Source of the DNA: Solidesulfovibrio sp.
GTDB lineage: Bacteria; Desulfobacterota; Desulfovibrionia; Desulfovibrionales; Desulfovibrionaceae
Length of the DNA: 64,000 nucleotides
Assembly (NCBI RefSeq): GCF_038562415.1
Contig: NZ_JBCFBA010000002.1
Span: 82,232 to 146,231, forward strand
Reading direction: 5' to 3'
Below are positions 18,488 to 26,033 of this stretch, piece by piece. Within the stretch, counting starts at the first letter, position 1. Each line of letters starts with the position of its first letter. The position numbers and the translations under genes are program-made. The notes beneath the pieces were generated by a model, which was not told where the DNA came from, searched no databases, and saw only the letters and a program-made list of their open reading frames with translations.

Positions 18488-19266
18488 TCGGCCGGGCCCT
18501 CGACTGGTTCGAGGATTTCGTCGCCGACGGCGGCATGGCCGACCCGGCCGACGCCGCCCGGCTGGAGCTCAAGCGCCAGCACTGCCTGCTGGTCATGGCC
18601 GAGGCCAGGGACCAGGCCCGGGAACTGGGCCTGGCGCCGCATCTGGTCGACCTGGCCACCGTGGCCGGGCTGCTCCACGACACGGGCCGCTTTCCCCAGT
18701 ACCGCCGCTACCGGACCTTCCGCGACGCCGACAGCGCCAACCACGCCGCCCTCGGCCTGCGGGCCCTGGCCCGGCACGGCGGCCTGGCCGGCCTTCCCCC
18801 CCGGGATCGGTTCCTGGTGCGCCTGGCCATCGCCGCCCACAACCGGCGCGCCCTGCCCGGGCGCCTGGCCGCCGGCGGCGACGCCGAGGCGCTGGCCCTG
18901 GCCCGCATCGTGCGCGACGCCGACAAGCTCGACATCGTGCGCGTCATGCTCGAACATTTCGGGGCCAAGGGCGCCAAGGACGACGTGGTCTTCCTGGGCC
19001 TGCCGGACGATCCCGGGCGTTTCAACCCGGCGGTGGTCGCCGACATCGAGGCCGGGCGCATCGGCGATTACAACGACATGGAGACGGTCAACGATTTCGC
19101 GCTGCTCCTTCTCAGCTGGATCAACGACATGTACCACCCGCGCACGCGCCGGCTTTTTTTCCGGCGCGGCCATGTCGACGCCCTGTTCGGCCAACTGCCG
19201 GACACGCCGCGCCTGCGCGCCTTTGCCGGCCGCTACCGCGAGCGCTTCGGCCCCAAAACCCCCTGA
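18484..19266 (+). CDS. HD-domain metal-dependent phosphohydrolase
   Basis: 260 aa soluble protein with the HD-superfamily ligands: His33 (KRQHC), LLHDTGRF (His65, Asp66), a histidine in NHAALG near 88 and an aspartate in RDADKLD near 144. The HDTGRF and DADKLDIVR blocks resemble the HDIG/COG1418-type hydrolases acting on nucleotides or cyclic nucleotides. The substrate is not deducible. Coupled to the small membrane protein by a 4-base overlap, and followed after 25 bases by the receiver-TPR gene, so the three form a probable operon. Confidence 0.85.
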   Translation: MIGRALDWFEDFVADGGMADPADAARLELKRQHCLLVMAEARDQARELGLAPHLVDLATVAGLLHDTGRFPQYRRYRTFRDADSANHAALGLRALARHGGLAGLPPRDRFLVRLAIAAHNRRALPGRLAAGGDAEALALARIVRDADKLDIVRVMLEHFGAKGAKDDVVFLGLPDDPGRFNPAVVADIEAGRIGDYNDMETVNDFALLLLSWINDMYHPRTRRLFFRRGHVDALFGQLPDTPRLRAFAGRYRERFGPKTP

Positions 19267-19291
19267 CCCGACCGCAACCCAAGGCGCCGCC

Positions 19292-20380
19292 ATGGATTTT
19301 TCCCCCATCCTGCTCGATACCGTGGTCATCGTCGGCAAAAACGAGGAAAACGCGCGCCGCGACAAGCGCACGCTGGCCGCGTTTCGGCCCCGTCGCCTGG
19401 AACTGTTCGCCTCGGGCGAGAAGGCCCTGGCCTTCCTGGTCGCCAACCGCGTGGACGTGGTGCTCCTCGACAGCCAGCTCGAGGACATGGACGGCCTCCA
19501 GTTCCTGCGCCTGACCCGCCGGGACATGCGCCTCAAGGACGTGCCCGTGGTCATGGTGACCGCGTCCAGCCAGCGCGACAAGGTCCTCGACGCCATCGCC
19601 GTGGGCTGCGCCGGCTACATCCTGCGCCCCTATTCCGAGGAGACCTTCGCCAAGCACGTGCTGCGCGCCTGCCAGGTGGAGCGCGTCACGGAAATCGAGC
19701 GCCAGCAGATCGAGGACGCCCGGGAAATGGTGGCCATGGGCAACTTCGACGACGCCATCGAGGCCTTCGAGGAGATCATTTCCGAACAGAACATGGCCCA
19801 GAAATACTACGACATGGGCTGCCGCTGCCTGGTGCGCCAGAAATACGGCCAGGCCATCATCGCCTTCAAAAAGGCCATCAAGATCAACGACCTGTTCGCC
19901 GAGGCCTACAAGGGCCTGGCCGACGCCTACAAGGGCAAGGGCGAGATCGAGCCTTTCAAGCGCTACATGCAGAAGGCCGCCGAGGTCCATGCCCAGTTCA
20001 ACCGCATGGAAGAGACCAAGGAACTGTTCATCGAGATCCTCAAATACGACGCCAATACGCCCAACCCCTTCAATTCCCTGGGCGTCAAGCTGCGCAAAAG
20101 CGGCGACCTGGCCGGGGCGCTGCATGCCTACGGCCAGGCCCTGGCGCTCACGCCCGAGGACGAGAACATCCATTTCAACATGTCCAAGGCCTATTATTTC
20201 ATGGGGGATACCGACCGGGCCAAGGCCAGTGTGGAAAAGGCCCTGCACCTCAATGCCGGCTTCGACGAGGGGCGAAAGCTCTACCGCAAGCTGTTCGGCC
20301 GGGAATATCCGCGCCAGGCCGAGGCCCCGGCCGCCGGCGACGCCATAAGCCGCGCCGCCCACTCCATGCGCGACCTCTGA
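19292..20380 (+). CDS. Receiver-TPR response regulator
   Basis: 362 aa. An N-terminal receiver-like domain (about 8-128) with Asp60 (VVLLDSQLEDMDG) and a threonine in MVTAS, but the usual acidic pair is NEEN and the conserved lysine is arginine (ILRPYSE), so phospho-signalling may be altered. The C-terminal two-thirds contains four to five tetratricopeptide-like repeats (for example AREMVAMGNFDDAIEAFEEI, YGQAIIAFKKAIKIN, GDLAGALHAYGQALAL and TDRAKASVEKALHLN). The output is therefore protein-protein interaction, not DNA binding. Last gene before a strong bidirectional terminator. Confidence 0.85.
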   Translation: MDFSPILLDTVVIVGKNEENARRDKRTLAAFRPRRLELFASGEKALAFLVANRVDVVLLDSQLEDMDGLQFLRLTRRDMRLKDVPVVMVTASSQRDKVLDAIAVGCAGYILRPYSEETFAKHVLRACQVERVTEIERQQIEDAREMVAMGNFDDAIEAFEEIISEQNMAQKYYDMGCRCLVRQKYGQAIIAFKKAIKINDLFAEAYKGLADAYKGKGEIEPFKRYMQKAAEVHAQFNRMEETKELFIEILKYDANTPNPFNSLGVKLRKSGDLAGALHAYGQALALTPEDENIHFNMSKAYYFMGDTDRAKASVEKALHLNAGFDEGRKLYRKLFGREYPRQAEAPAAGDAISRAAHSMRDL

Positions 20381-20442
20381 CGTGCCGGCGGCCAACCGGC
20401 CGGCGTCCGTTGGCCTCCCGGGACGAGGGCATCCTGGAAACG

Positions 20443-20478
20443 AAACGGCCGCCCCGCATCGGCGGGGCGGCCGTTTTT
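20443..20478. terminator. Bidirectional intrinsic terminator
   Basis: AAACGGCCGCCCCGC (20443-20457), four-base loop, complementary arm to 20476, then TTTTT on the plus strand and AAA on the other end. It separates the receiver-TPR gene from the convergent acyltransferase gene and can serve both. Confidence 0.85.
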
Positions 20479-20495
20479 CGCGCCGCCGGCCGGAG

Positions 20496-21602
20496 TCAGC
20501 CCCGGGCCTTGCCCCGGGCTTCCAGGGCGGCCACCAGCCTGTCCTGCCACACCGAAAGCAGGCCGGAAAGCGGCAGGCTGACGACGCACAGGAGCACCAT
20601 GGCCGCGAAAGGGGACACAAGGCCCCGCAGCAGGTCGGCGCCGTAGCCCAGGATGGGCTGGTGCAGCAAGTAGAAGCTGTAGGAGGCGGCGGCCGCGGCG
20701 GCGACCAGGGGCCTCGCCCCCAGGACCGCCAGGCGCGGCCAGGCGAAAAGCGACCCGGCCACGCCCACGCAGGCCGCCGTCAGCAGGATGTGGGCCAAGG
20801 GCATGGGCAGGGCGTTTTTGAACAGGATCGCCAGGGGCAGGGCGAAATAGGCGAGCCCGGCGAAAGCCAGTCGCCACGAGGCCGGCACGCCCGTGACCGG
20901 GTCGATGTCCTCGCCCCCGGCGGCGGCCCGGGCCTTCCAGGCCATGGCGAAGGCCATGCCCAGGGCGAATTCCGGCAGCCGGTAGGGCAGGTTGAAGTAG
21001 AGCATGTAGTCGAAAAGCGCCGCCGTGGCGCTCGCCTTGGCCGAAAGCGTCAGGAGCAGCCACAGGCCCCAGCCGAAACCCAGGCAGGCGAAAAGCGCCC
21101 GGCGGGTGCCGCAGCGCTGGAAAAGCCGCAGCAGCAGCGGGAAACACAGGTAGAACTGGGCCAACAGCCCCATCCACCACAGGGCCGGCTCCAGGCAGAA
21201 AAACCGGGCCGGATCGAGGGTCTGGACGAAGAAGACCTTCTCGGCCACGCAGGCGAAAAGGGCGGACAGCGGCATGGCCGCGGCGAAAAGGGCCACCACG
21301 CTCCACAGGGCCAGCGACAGGTAGTATTGCGGCACGATGCGGCCGAAACGGCGGCGGAAGAAGTCCACGAACCCCAGGGCCGGCTTGCCGCCGGGCGCGG
21401 CGTGGGGCAGGGTCAGCACGAAGCCGGTGATGGCGTTGAAGACCACCACGCCGAGATAGCCTTGGCTCAGGATGTCGCCCAGGATGGGACCCAGGGGGTT
21501 TTGCGCGCCGCCTTCGGGCAGCACGGTCCACAGGTGGTAGAGGAAGATGCCGGCCATGGCCAGCACCCGGATGCTCTCGATTTGGGTAACGCGCCGTTGC
21601 AT
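20496..21602 (-). CDS. Acyltransferase family 3 membrane protein
   Basis: 368 aa integral membrane acyltransferase, with about ten hydrophobic helices. The N-terminal block MQRRVTQIESIRVLAMAGIF followed by YHLW matches the family signature in which the first-helix region carries the catalytic His, and RRFGRIVPQYYLSL is the conserved arginine-rich loop. Family members O-acetylate or acylate exported polysaccharides or lipids. AAGGAGCGATC precedes the ATG. It is divergent from the MBL hydrolase gene and ends at the shared terminator. The acceptor is unknown. Confidence 0.88.
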   Translation of the reverse strand: MQRRVTQIESIRVLAMAGIFLYHLWTVLPEGGAQNPLGPILGDILSQGYLGVVVFNAITGFVLTLPHAAPGGKPALGFVDFFRRRFGRIVPQYYLSLALWSVVALFAAAMPLSALFACVAEKVFFVQTLDPARFFCLEPALWWMGLLAQFYLCFPLLLRLFQRCGTRRALFACLGFGWGLWLLLTLSAKASATAALFDYMLYFNLPYRLPEFALGMAFAMAWKARAAAGGEDIDPVTGVPASWRLAFAGLAYFALPLAILFKNALPMPLAHILLTAACVGVAGSLFAWPRLAVLGARPLVAAAAAASYSFYLLHQPILGYGADLLRGLVSPFAAMVLLCVVSLPLSGLLSVWQDRLVAALEARGKARG

Positions 21603-21706
21603 GATCGCTCCTTGGGCGTGGGAATGGAAGCGGGACGCGAACCGTCCCGGCTTGTTGGTGGAAGGTGTCGGAAAACCAGCCGTTGCGCAAGAAGGGGGAG
21701 GGCGTC

Positions 21707-22483
21707 GTGCGTGTGACGTTCGTGGGCGTGGGCGAAGCGTTCGACGAGCGGGAGCCCAATGTCAGCCTGTTCGTGGAGGGGCGGGGGGTGAAAGGGCGGG
21801 CGACGGCCCTGCTCGATTGCGGTTTCACGGCCGCGGCGGCCTTTTTCGCCTGCCCGGGCATCGCCGCCGCGGAACGGGAGGCCGGGCCGGACGTGCTGTG
21901 GATTTCCCATTTCCACGGCGACCATTTTTTCGGACTGCCGTATCTGCTGGCCCGCTGGCACGAGGCCGGCCGCGACCGGCCGCTTGCGGTCGTCGGCGGG
22001 CCGGGGGCCAGGGGCAAGGTCGCGGCGGCGGTGGATCTGGCCTATCCCAACCTGCGGGCCGGGCTCCACTTTGCCTTGGATATCCGGGAAGTTGTGCCGG
22101 GCGGGGATTTCGACTTGGCCGGCCTGTCCGGCCGGGCGGCGCCGACCGGGCATGGCGCCCCGTGCCTGGCCCTGCGCCTCACGGACGGGGAGCGGGCGCT
22201 CTATTACAGCGGCGACGGCCCGCCCACGCCCGGCTGCCGGGAACTGGCAAGGGGTTGCGACCTCATCGTCCAGGAGGCCTACGGCCTCTCTCCCGGCATC
22301 CCGGGGCACGGTTCCGTGGAGGAGGCGCTGTCGCTGGCCCGGGAGGCCGGGGCCGGGGCCCTGGCCGTGGTGCACCTGCGCCGGGAGTTGCGCCGGGAGC
22401 GCGGGCAGGACATCCGCCGGCTGCTCACCGCCGCCGGCTACCCCTCGGGCCTGCCCGAGCCCGGCGCGGTCATTGTCCCATAG
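21707..22483 (+). CDS. MBL-fold hydrolase, RNase Z-like
   Basis: 258 aa metallo-beta-lactamase-fold protein. The metal motif HFHGDH is at 68-73, and the N-terminus RVTFVGVGEAFDE is typical of a bacterial MBL subgroup related to RNase Z. SGDGPPTPG and QEAYG positions supply later ligands. Although an upstream GTG (21665) opens the same frame, the GTG at 21707 has GGGGGAGG at the correct distance and starts exactly where homologous sequences usually begin. Its last 14 bases overlap the convergent L,D-transpeptidase gene. The reaction (RNA, cyclic nucleotide or other ester) is not determinable. Confidence 0.82.
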   Translation: MRVTFVGVGEAFDEREPNVSLFVEGRGVKGRATALLDCGFTAAAAFFACPGIAAAEREAGPDVLWISHFHGDHFFGLPYLLARWHEAGRDRPLAVVGGPGARGKVAAAVDLAYPNLRAGLHFALDIREVVPGGDFDLAGLSGRAAPTGHGAPCLALRLTDGERALYYSGDGPPTPGCRELARGCDLIVQEAYGLSPGIPGHGSVEEALSLAREAGAGALAVVHLRRELRRERGQDIRRLLTAAGYPSGLPEPGAVIVP

Positions 22484-23450
22484 GGGCGGGGCCGGCTTCG
22501 CGCGAGGCGCTTTCGATGGCCGAATCGCCGACCACGAGGAAGCTGCCGGGGCGGGATACGGGCGCATGGGCCTCGCCCAGCAGTTCCCTGGCCCGGTAGC
22601 TTTCGGCCGCCAGCATCTGCTCGTAGTGGCGGTCGAGGATGCCGCGATGGTCGAGGAAGGCGTTGGCCGCCGCCGAAATCCGCACGCAGCCCTTGGAGTC
22701 CGGGCCGCCCAGGCGCGGTTCGCCCTGGTCCGGGTCGGTCGCGTGCATCAACAGGCGCATCTGGCTGTCGTAGACGCCCTGGCGGAACTGCCGTGGCGCC
22801 TGCTGGTAGCCGAAGTCCCACACCCGGCTGCCCCTGCCGCCCAGTCCCCGCCAGCCCTTGGCGTTTTTCGTGCCGGCCGCCCGGTAGCCCCAGTTGTCCG
22901 TCAGGTTTTCGTACACGCCCAGGGGCGTCAGGAAGGAATCCTCGCCGGGGCGCAGCTTGCCCGAGGAGAAAAGGTCGGCCCCGAGGAAGATCACGTGCCG
23001 GCCAGGCGCGTCGTAGTAGGCCAGGAAAAGGACCTGCGTGGCCGGGTTGCGGTCGGCGTAGAGGAAGAACTGGCTGAGCTCCGCGTCCAGGCCGGCGGCC
23101 CGAAGCCTGTCCAGGGCGTCGGCGCGCAGGCGGTTGCGGTACGAAAGCGGCGGATCGCTGATCATGTCCACGCGCTTGCGGCCGTTTTGGCGACCGAAGC
23201 GGGCCACGGTCCTGTCCGTGACCGCGTGTTTGAATTCCGCGGCCAGGCGCGAAAGCTCCTCCCGCAGGGCCGGATCGCCGACCTGGGTCAGTTCGGCGGC
23301 GACGAAGGCCGGCGGGCGGTCGGCGGCCCGGGCCGTGCCCGGCAGTCCTCCGGCAACGGCCAGCAACAGGGCGACAAGGGCAATTCCGGCCAGGCCGCGC
23401 GGTCTCGGACGAAAAAGCGGGCTCCCCGTCCCGGGGAAACCCGCTTGCAT
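22470..23450 (-). CDS. L,D-transpeptidase (YkuD domain)
   Basis: 326 aa exported protein: basic n-region, hydrophobic helix (about 21-36), cleavage near TARAAD, a helical N-terminal domain and a C-terminal YkuD catalytic domain with MHATD and the signature SKGCVRIS whose cysteine is the nucleophile. Such enzymes make 3-3 peptidoglycan crosslinks or attach lipoproteins. The start at 23450 is the only one compatible with the signal peptide that does not run into the upstream gene, but no clear ribosome binding site precedes it, and codons 3-12 coincide with a terminator-like hairpin. Same strand and 31 bases after the NlpC/P60 gene, so expression may depend on read-through. Confidence 0.85.
   Translation of the reverse strand: MQAGFPGTGSPLFRPRPRGLAGIALVALLLAVAGGLPGTARAADRPPAFVAAELTQVGDPALREELSRLAAEFKHAVTDRTVARFGRQNGRKRVDMISDPPLSYRNRLRADALDRLRAAGLDAELSQFFLYADRNPATQVLFLAYYDAPGRHVIFLGADLFSSGKLRPGEDSFLTPLGVYENLTDNWGYRAAGTKNAKGWRGLGGRGSRVWDFGYQQAPRQFRQGVYDSQMRLLMHATDPDQGEPRLGGPDSKGCVRISAAANAFLDHRGILDRHYEQMLAAESYRARELLGEAHAPVSRPGSFLVVGDSAIESASREAGPAPMGQ
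23412..23444 (-). terminator. Terminator-like hairpin inside the L,D-transpeptidase 5' end
   Basis: On the minus strand GCGGG and TCCCC pair with GGGGA and CCCGC around a short loop, followed by TTTTT. It is 38 bases after the NlpC/P60 stop, where a terminator is expected, but it lies inside the first codons of the next gene, so it could act as an attenuator between the two. Confidence 0.6.
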
Positions 23451-23481
23451 TGCTCGAATCCGCGTCGCGTGGCCGGTTGGG

Positions 23482-24183
23482 TTAAAAGACCCGGCGGCCT
23501 CCGGCATAATGGGTCCTCCAGTAGTCCTCTTCGAGATGGCTGATGGTCACGGTCTTGCCGTTGCTGGCGCTGTGGATGAACTTGCCGTTTTCCAGGTAGA
23601 TGCCGACGTGGTTGATGCCGCGCTTGGAGCGGAAAAAGACCAGGTCGCCCTTGCGCAGGTTGTTTTTGGCCACCATCTTGCCCACCTGGTACTGCTCGCG
23701 CGAGGACCGGGGCAGGTGGACGCCGTACCGGTTGAAGACCCAGGTGGTGAAACCCGAGCAGTCGAAGCCCGTGTCGGGGCTGCAGCCTCCGGAGCGGTAG
23801 CGGGTGCCGAGCTGGGTGTGGGCGGTGCGCAGCATGCGGTCGAAAACGCCGCCCTTGCGCTGCACCGAGGCCAGCTCGAAAAGGTTCTCGCTCAGGATGG
23901 GTTCGGGGCTGGCAACGACCTTGGGCGTGGTGCCGCCGAGGTCGAAGAGGTTGCCGGAGAGGAGGTTGGGTTCGGCGTCCGCCTTGAGGCGTTCTTCCGG
24001 TGCCGCCTGGGAGCCGCCGCTTAAGAAGTCGTTTCGGGCGTTGAAGCCCTGGTACTCGTCGAATTGGTAGGAGTAGGTTTTTTGTTTCGAGGAACAGCCG
24101 GCGACCAGAAGGGCCAGCAGGGATACCAGGACAATGGGTTTCAATTTGCGTAGCGTGCGTGCGTGTGCGTGCGCGTCGGTCAA
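23482..24183 (-). CDS. NlpC/P60 cell-wall endopeptidase lipoprotein
   Basis: 233 aa. The signal peptide ends in a good lipobox (LLALLVAGC), followed by a flexible segment and a C-terminal NlpC/P60 domain with catalytic Cys in FDCSGF, His in INHVGIYL and a third polar/His position in FIHSASN. It would hydrolyse peptidoglycan stem peptides in the periplasm. The only start that fits is TTG at 24183, because AAGGAGGAAGAAT directly precedes it; no ATG lies near the signal peptide. The first codons contain a run of GCGT/GTGC units encoding HAHAR, a potential slippage site. Divergent from the RACo-like gene. Confidence 0.88.
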   Translation of the reverse strand: MTDAHAHARTLRKLKPIVLVSLLALLVAGCSSKQKTYSYQFDEYQGFNARNDFLSGGSQAAPEERLKADAEPNLLSGNLFDLGGTTPKVVASPEPILSENLFELASVQRKGGVFDRMLRTAHTQLGTRYRSGGCSPDTGFDCSGFTTWVFNRYGVHLPRSSREQYQVGKMVAKNNLRKGDLVFFRSKRGINHVGIYLENGKFIHSASNGKTVTISHLEEDYWRTHYAGGRRVF

Positions 24184-24455
24184 AATTCTTCCTCCTTGCT
24201 GGAGTTTGCTGGCCGGGGCCGCGTCCACGTGGCGAAAAAACACTGACCCGTGGCGCGCGTGCCGGCGCAACCTGATTCGCGTTGACGAACGCGAAACACC
24301 TGCTACAATCACCCGCTTTCCACGGAGGGTAGGACAGCGTCTAAAAGAATTGAAATTTGAAGTCAAGGCCGTTTTGACAATTTAATAATTTGAAACGTAA
24401 CGATTTTCAGGCCGGGGCTTGCCCCGCCCGGAAAATTTAAGGATGTTCGCCGGAA
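24184..24455. promoter_or_regulatory. AT-rich divergent promoter region
   Basis: This 272-base gap separates the NlpC/P60 gene from the RACo-like gene. The stretch 24350-24410 is far more AT-rich than its surroundings. It holds TTGACA at 24374 facing the RACo-like gene (a -10 near 24398 is poor), and on the minus strand TTGACT followed about 16-17 bases later by TTTAGA. A small GC hairpin (CGGGGC-TTG-CCCCG) precedes the RACo-like ribosome binding site. Promoter calls are approximate. Confidence 0.4.
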
Positions 24456-26033
24456 ATGACAAACCGTTTTTTTGTCGTCGATCCGGGCGGCCCGCGCGCG
24501 GTCGCGGCCGAGGGAGGCGAAACCCTGGCCCGGGCGCTGTTTCGGGCCGGATACTTTGTCGGCGCGCCGCTGTGCGCCGGGCTGGGGCGTTGCGGCCGCT
24601 GTCGGGTGCGCTACCTGTCGCCGCCGCCACCGCCCCTGGCCGCCGAAACCCGCCGCCTGGGCGAGGCGGCCGTGGCCGCCGGCTGGCGGCTGGCCTGCCT
24701 GCGTCCGGTCGGCGGGGACGAACACCTGGAACTGGCCGCAACCGGGCCGACCCCGGCCTACGACAAGGCCTCCCTGGCCCTGGCCGCACCACAGACGGGT
24801 GAACTGGGCCTGGCCGTGGACCTCGGCACCACCGGCCTGGCCTGGCGGCTGCTGTCCCTGGCCGACGGCCGGACCGTGGCCGAGGGCCGGGGCGTCAACC
24901 CCCAGCTCGGCGCCGGCGGCGAGGTGGTCTCGCGCCTGGCCTTCGCCCTGACCCCGGGCGGCGGCGAGCTCCTGCGCCGGCTGGTCCTGGACGTGCTGGT
25001 CCGGCTGGCCGCCCTGGCCGGGCGCAAACCGTCCGCCCTGTGCCTGGCCGGCAATTCGGCCATGATGGCGATTGTGTGCGACAAGCCGCTGGCCGGGCTG
25101 GCCCACGCGCCCTACGGGCTTTCCTGGCGCGGCGGCGAAACCGTGGCCCTGGGCCGCGGCCTGCCGCCGGCCTACGTTCCGCCGCTGCTCGGCCCCTTTG
25201 TCGGCGCGGACGTAAGCGCCGGGTTGACGGCGCTTGTGGCGCAAAACCCCGCCTATCCCTTTTTGCTGGCCGACCTCGGCACCAACGCCGAAATGGTCCT
25301 GGCCCTGGCGCCCGGACGCTACCTGGCCGCCAGCGCCCCCCTCGGGCCGGCCCTGGAAGGCGTGGGGTTGACCGACGGGGCCATGGCCGGGCCGGGGGTG
25401 GCCGTGGATTTCGAACTGACGCCCGCCGGCCTGGCGCCGGTCCTTTTCGGCGGCCCGGAGGCAACGGGGCCGCCGCGGGGCATCGCCGGGCCGGGCTACC
25501 TGCGCCTGGCCGCCATCCTGCGCGAGCAGGGCGTGCTTGACGCGGACGGCCGTTTCGCCCAAAACCCGGCCCCGACCCCGCTGGGCCGGCGCCTGCAGGC
25601 CCGGGTCGCGCGCCTGGCCGGCGAGGCCGTCTTCGCGGCCGCCGGCTGCCGGCTGTTCGCCTCGGACGTGGAGGAACTGCTCAAGGTCAAGGCCGCCTGC
25701 AACCTGGCCATGGCCGGGCTTTTGGGCGCGGCCGGGCTGGCCACCTCGGCCCTGGCGGCGGTGTACCTGGCCGGGGCCTTCGGTGCCAACGTCTCGGCCG
25801 AAGCCTTGGAGACCCTGGGTTTTTTTCCGCCCGGCCTGGCCGGGCGCAGCCATGTCGCCGGCAACCTCTCCCTGGCGGGCGCGGCCCTGTTCCTGACCGA
25901 GCCGGCCAGGCGGGCCACGGCCGAGGCCCTGCCCGGACAAACCGCGATCGTGCCCCTTGTCGCCCCCCAGGCCGGAGTGGCCGGCGGCGGCGATCCCTTC
26001 ATCTCCAGGATGGTGTTCGCCTATGTCCCCTGA
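24456..26033 (+). CDS. RACo-like ferredoxin/ASKHA ATPase (corrinoid-activation family)
   Basis: 525 aa, DUF4445/RACo family. The N-terminal [2Fe-2S] domain has the spaced cysteines CAGLGRCGRC (about 46-55) plus ACLRP near 85; the rest is an ASKHA-fold ATPase with VDLGTTGLAW near 120 and LADLGTNAEM near 270. Characterised relatives use ATP to drive reductive reactivation of corrinoid methyltransferases. No corrinoid protein or methyltransferase operon is visible here, so the client must lie elsewhere or the role differs. It is shorter in the linker region than some family members but has the expected order of domains. Its end overlaps the Rsm22-like gene by 11 bases. Confidence 0.85.
   Translation: MTNRFFVVDPGGPRAVAAEGGETLARALFRAGYFVGAPLCAGLGRCGRCRVRYLSPPPPPLAAETRRLGEAAVAAGWRLACLRPVGGDEHLELAATGPTPAYDKASLALAAPQTGELGLAVDLGTTGLAWRLLSLADGRTVAEGRGVNPQLGAGGEVVSRLAFALTPGGGELLRRLVLDVLVRLAALAGRKPSALCLAGNSAMMAIVCDKPLAGLAHAPYGLSWRGGETVALGRGLPPAYVPPLLGPFVGADVSAGLTALVAQNPAYPFLLADLGTNAEMVLALAPGRYLAASAPLGPALEGVGLTDGAMAGPGVAVDFELTPAGLAPVLFGGPEATGPPRGIAGPGYLRLAAILREQGVLDADGRFAQNPAPTPLGRRLQARVARLAGEAVFAAAGCRLFASDVEELLKVKAACNLAMAGLLGAAGLATSALAAVYLAGAFGANVSAEALETLGFFPPGLAGRSHVAGNLSLAGAALFLTEPARRATAEALPGQTAIVPLVAPQAGVAGGGDPFISRMVFAYVP

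Noticed and set aside
24150-24180. CRISPR-like or satellite repeat in the GCGT run
   Set aside because: Units are four bases and only a few, inside a coding start. No spacer architecture exists anywhere in the window.
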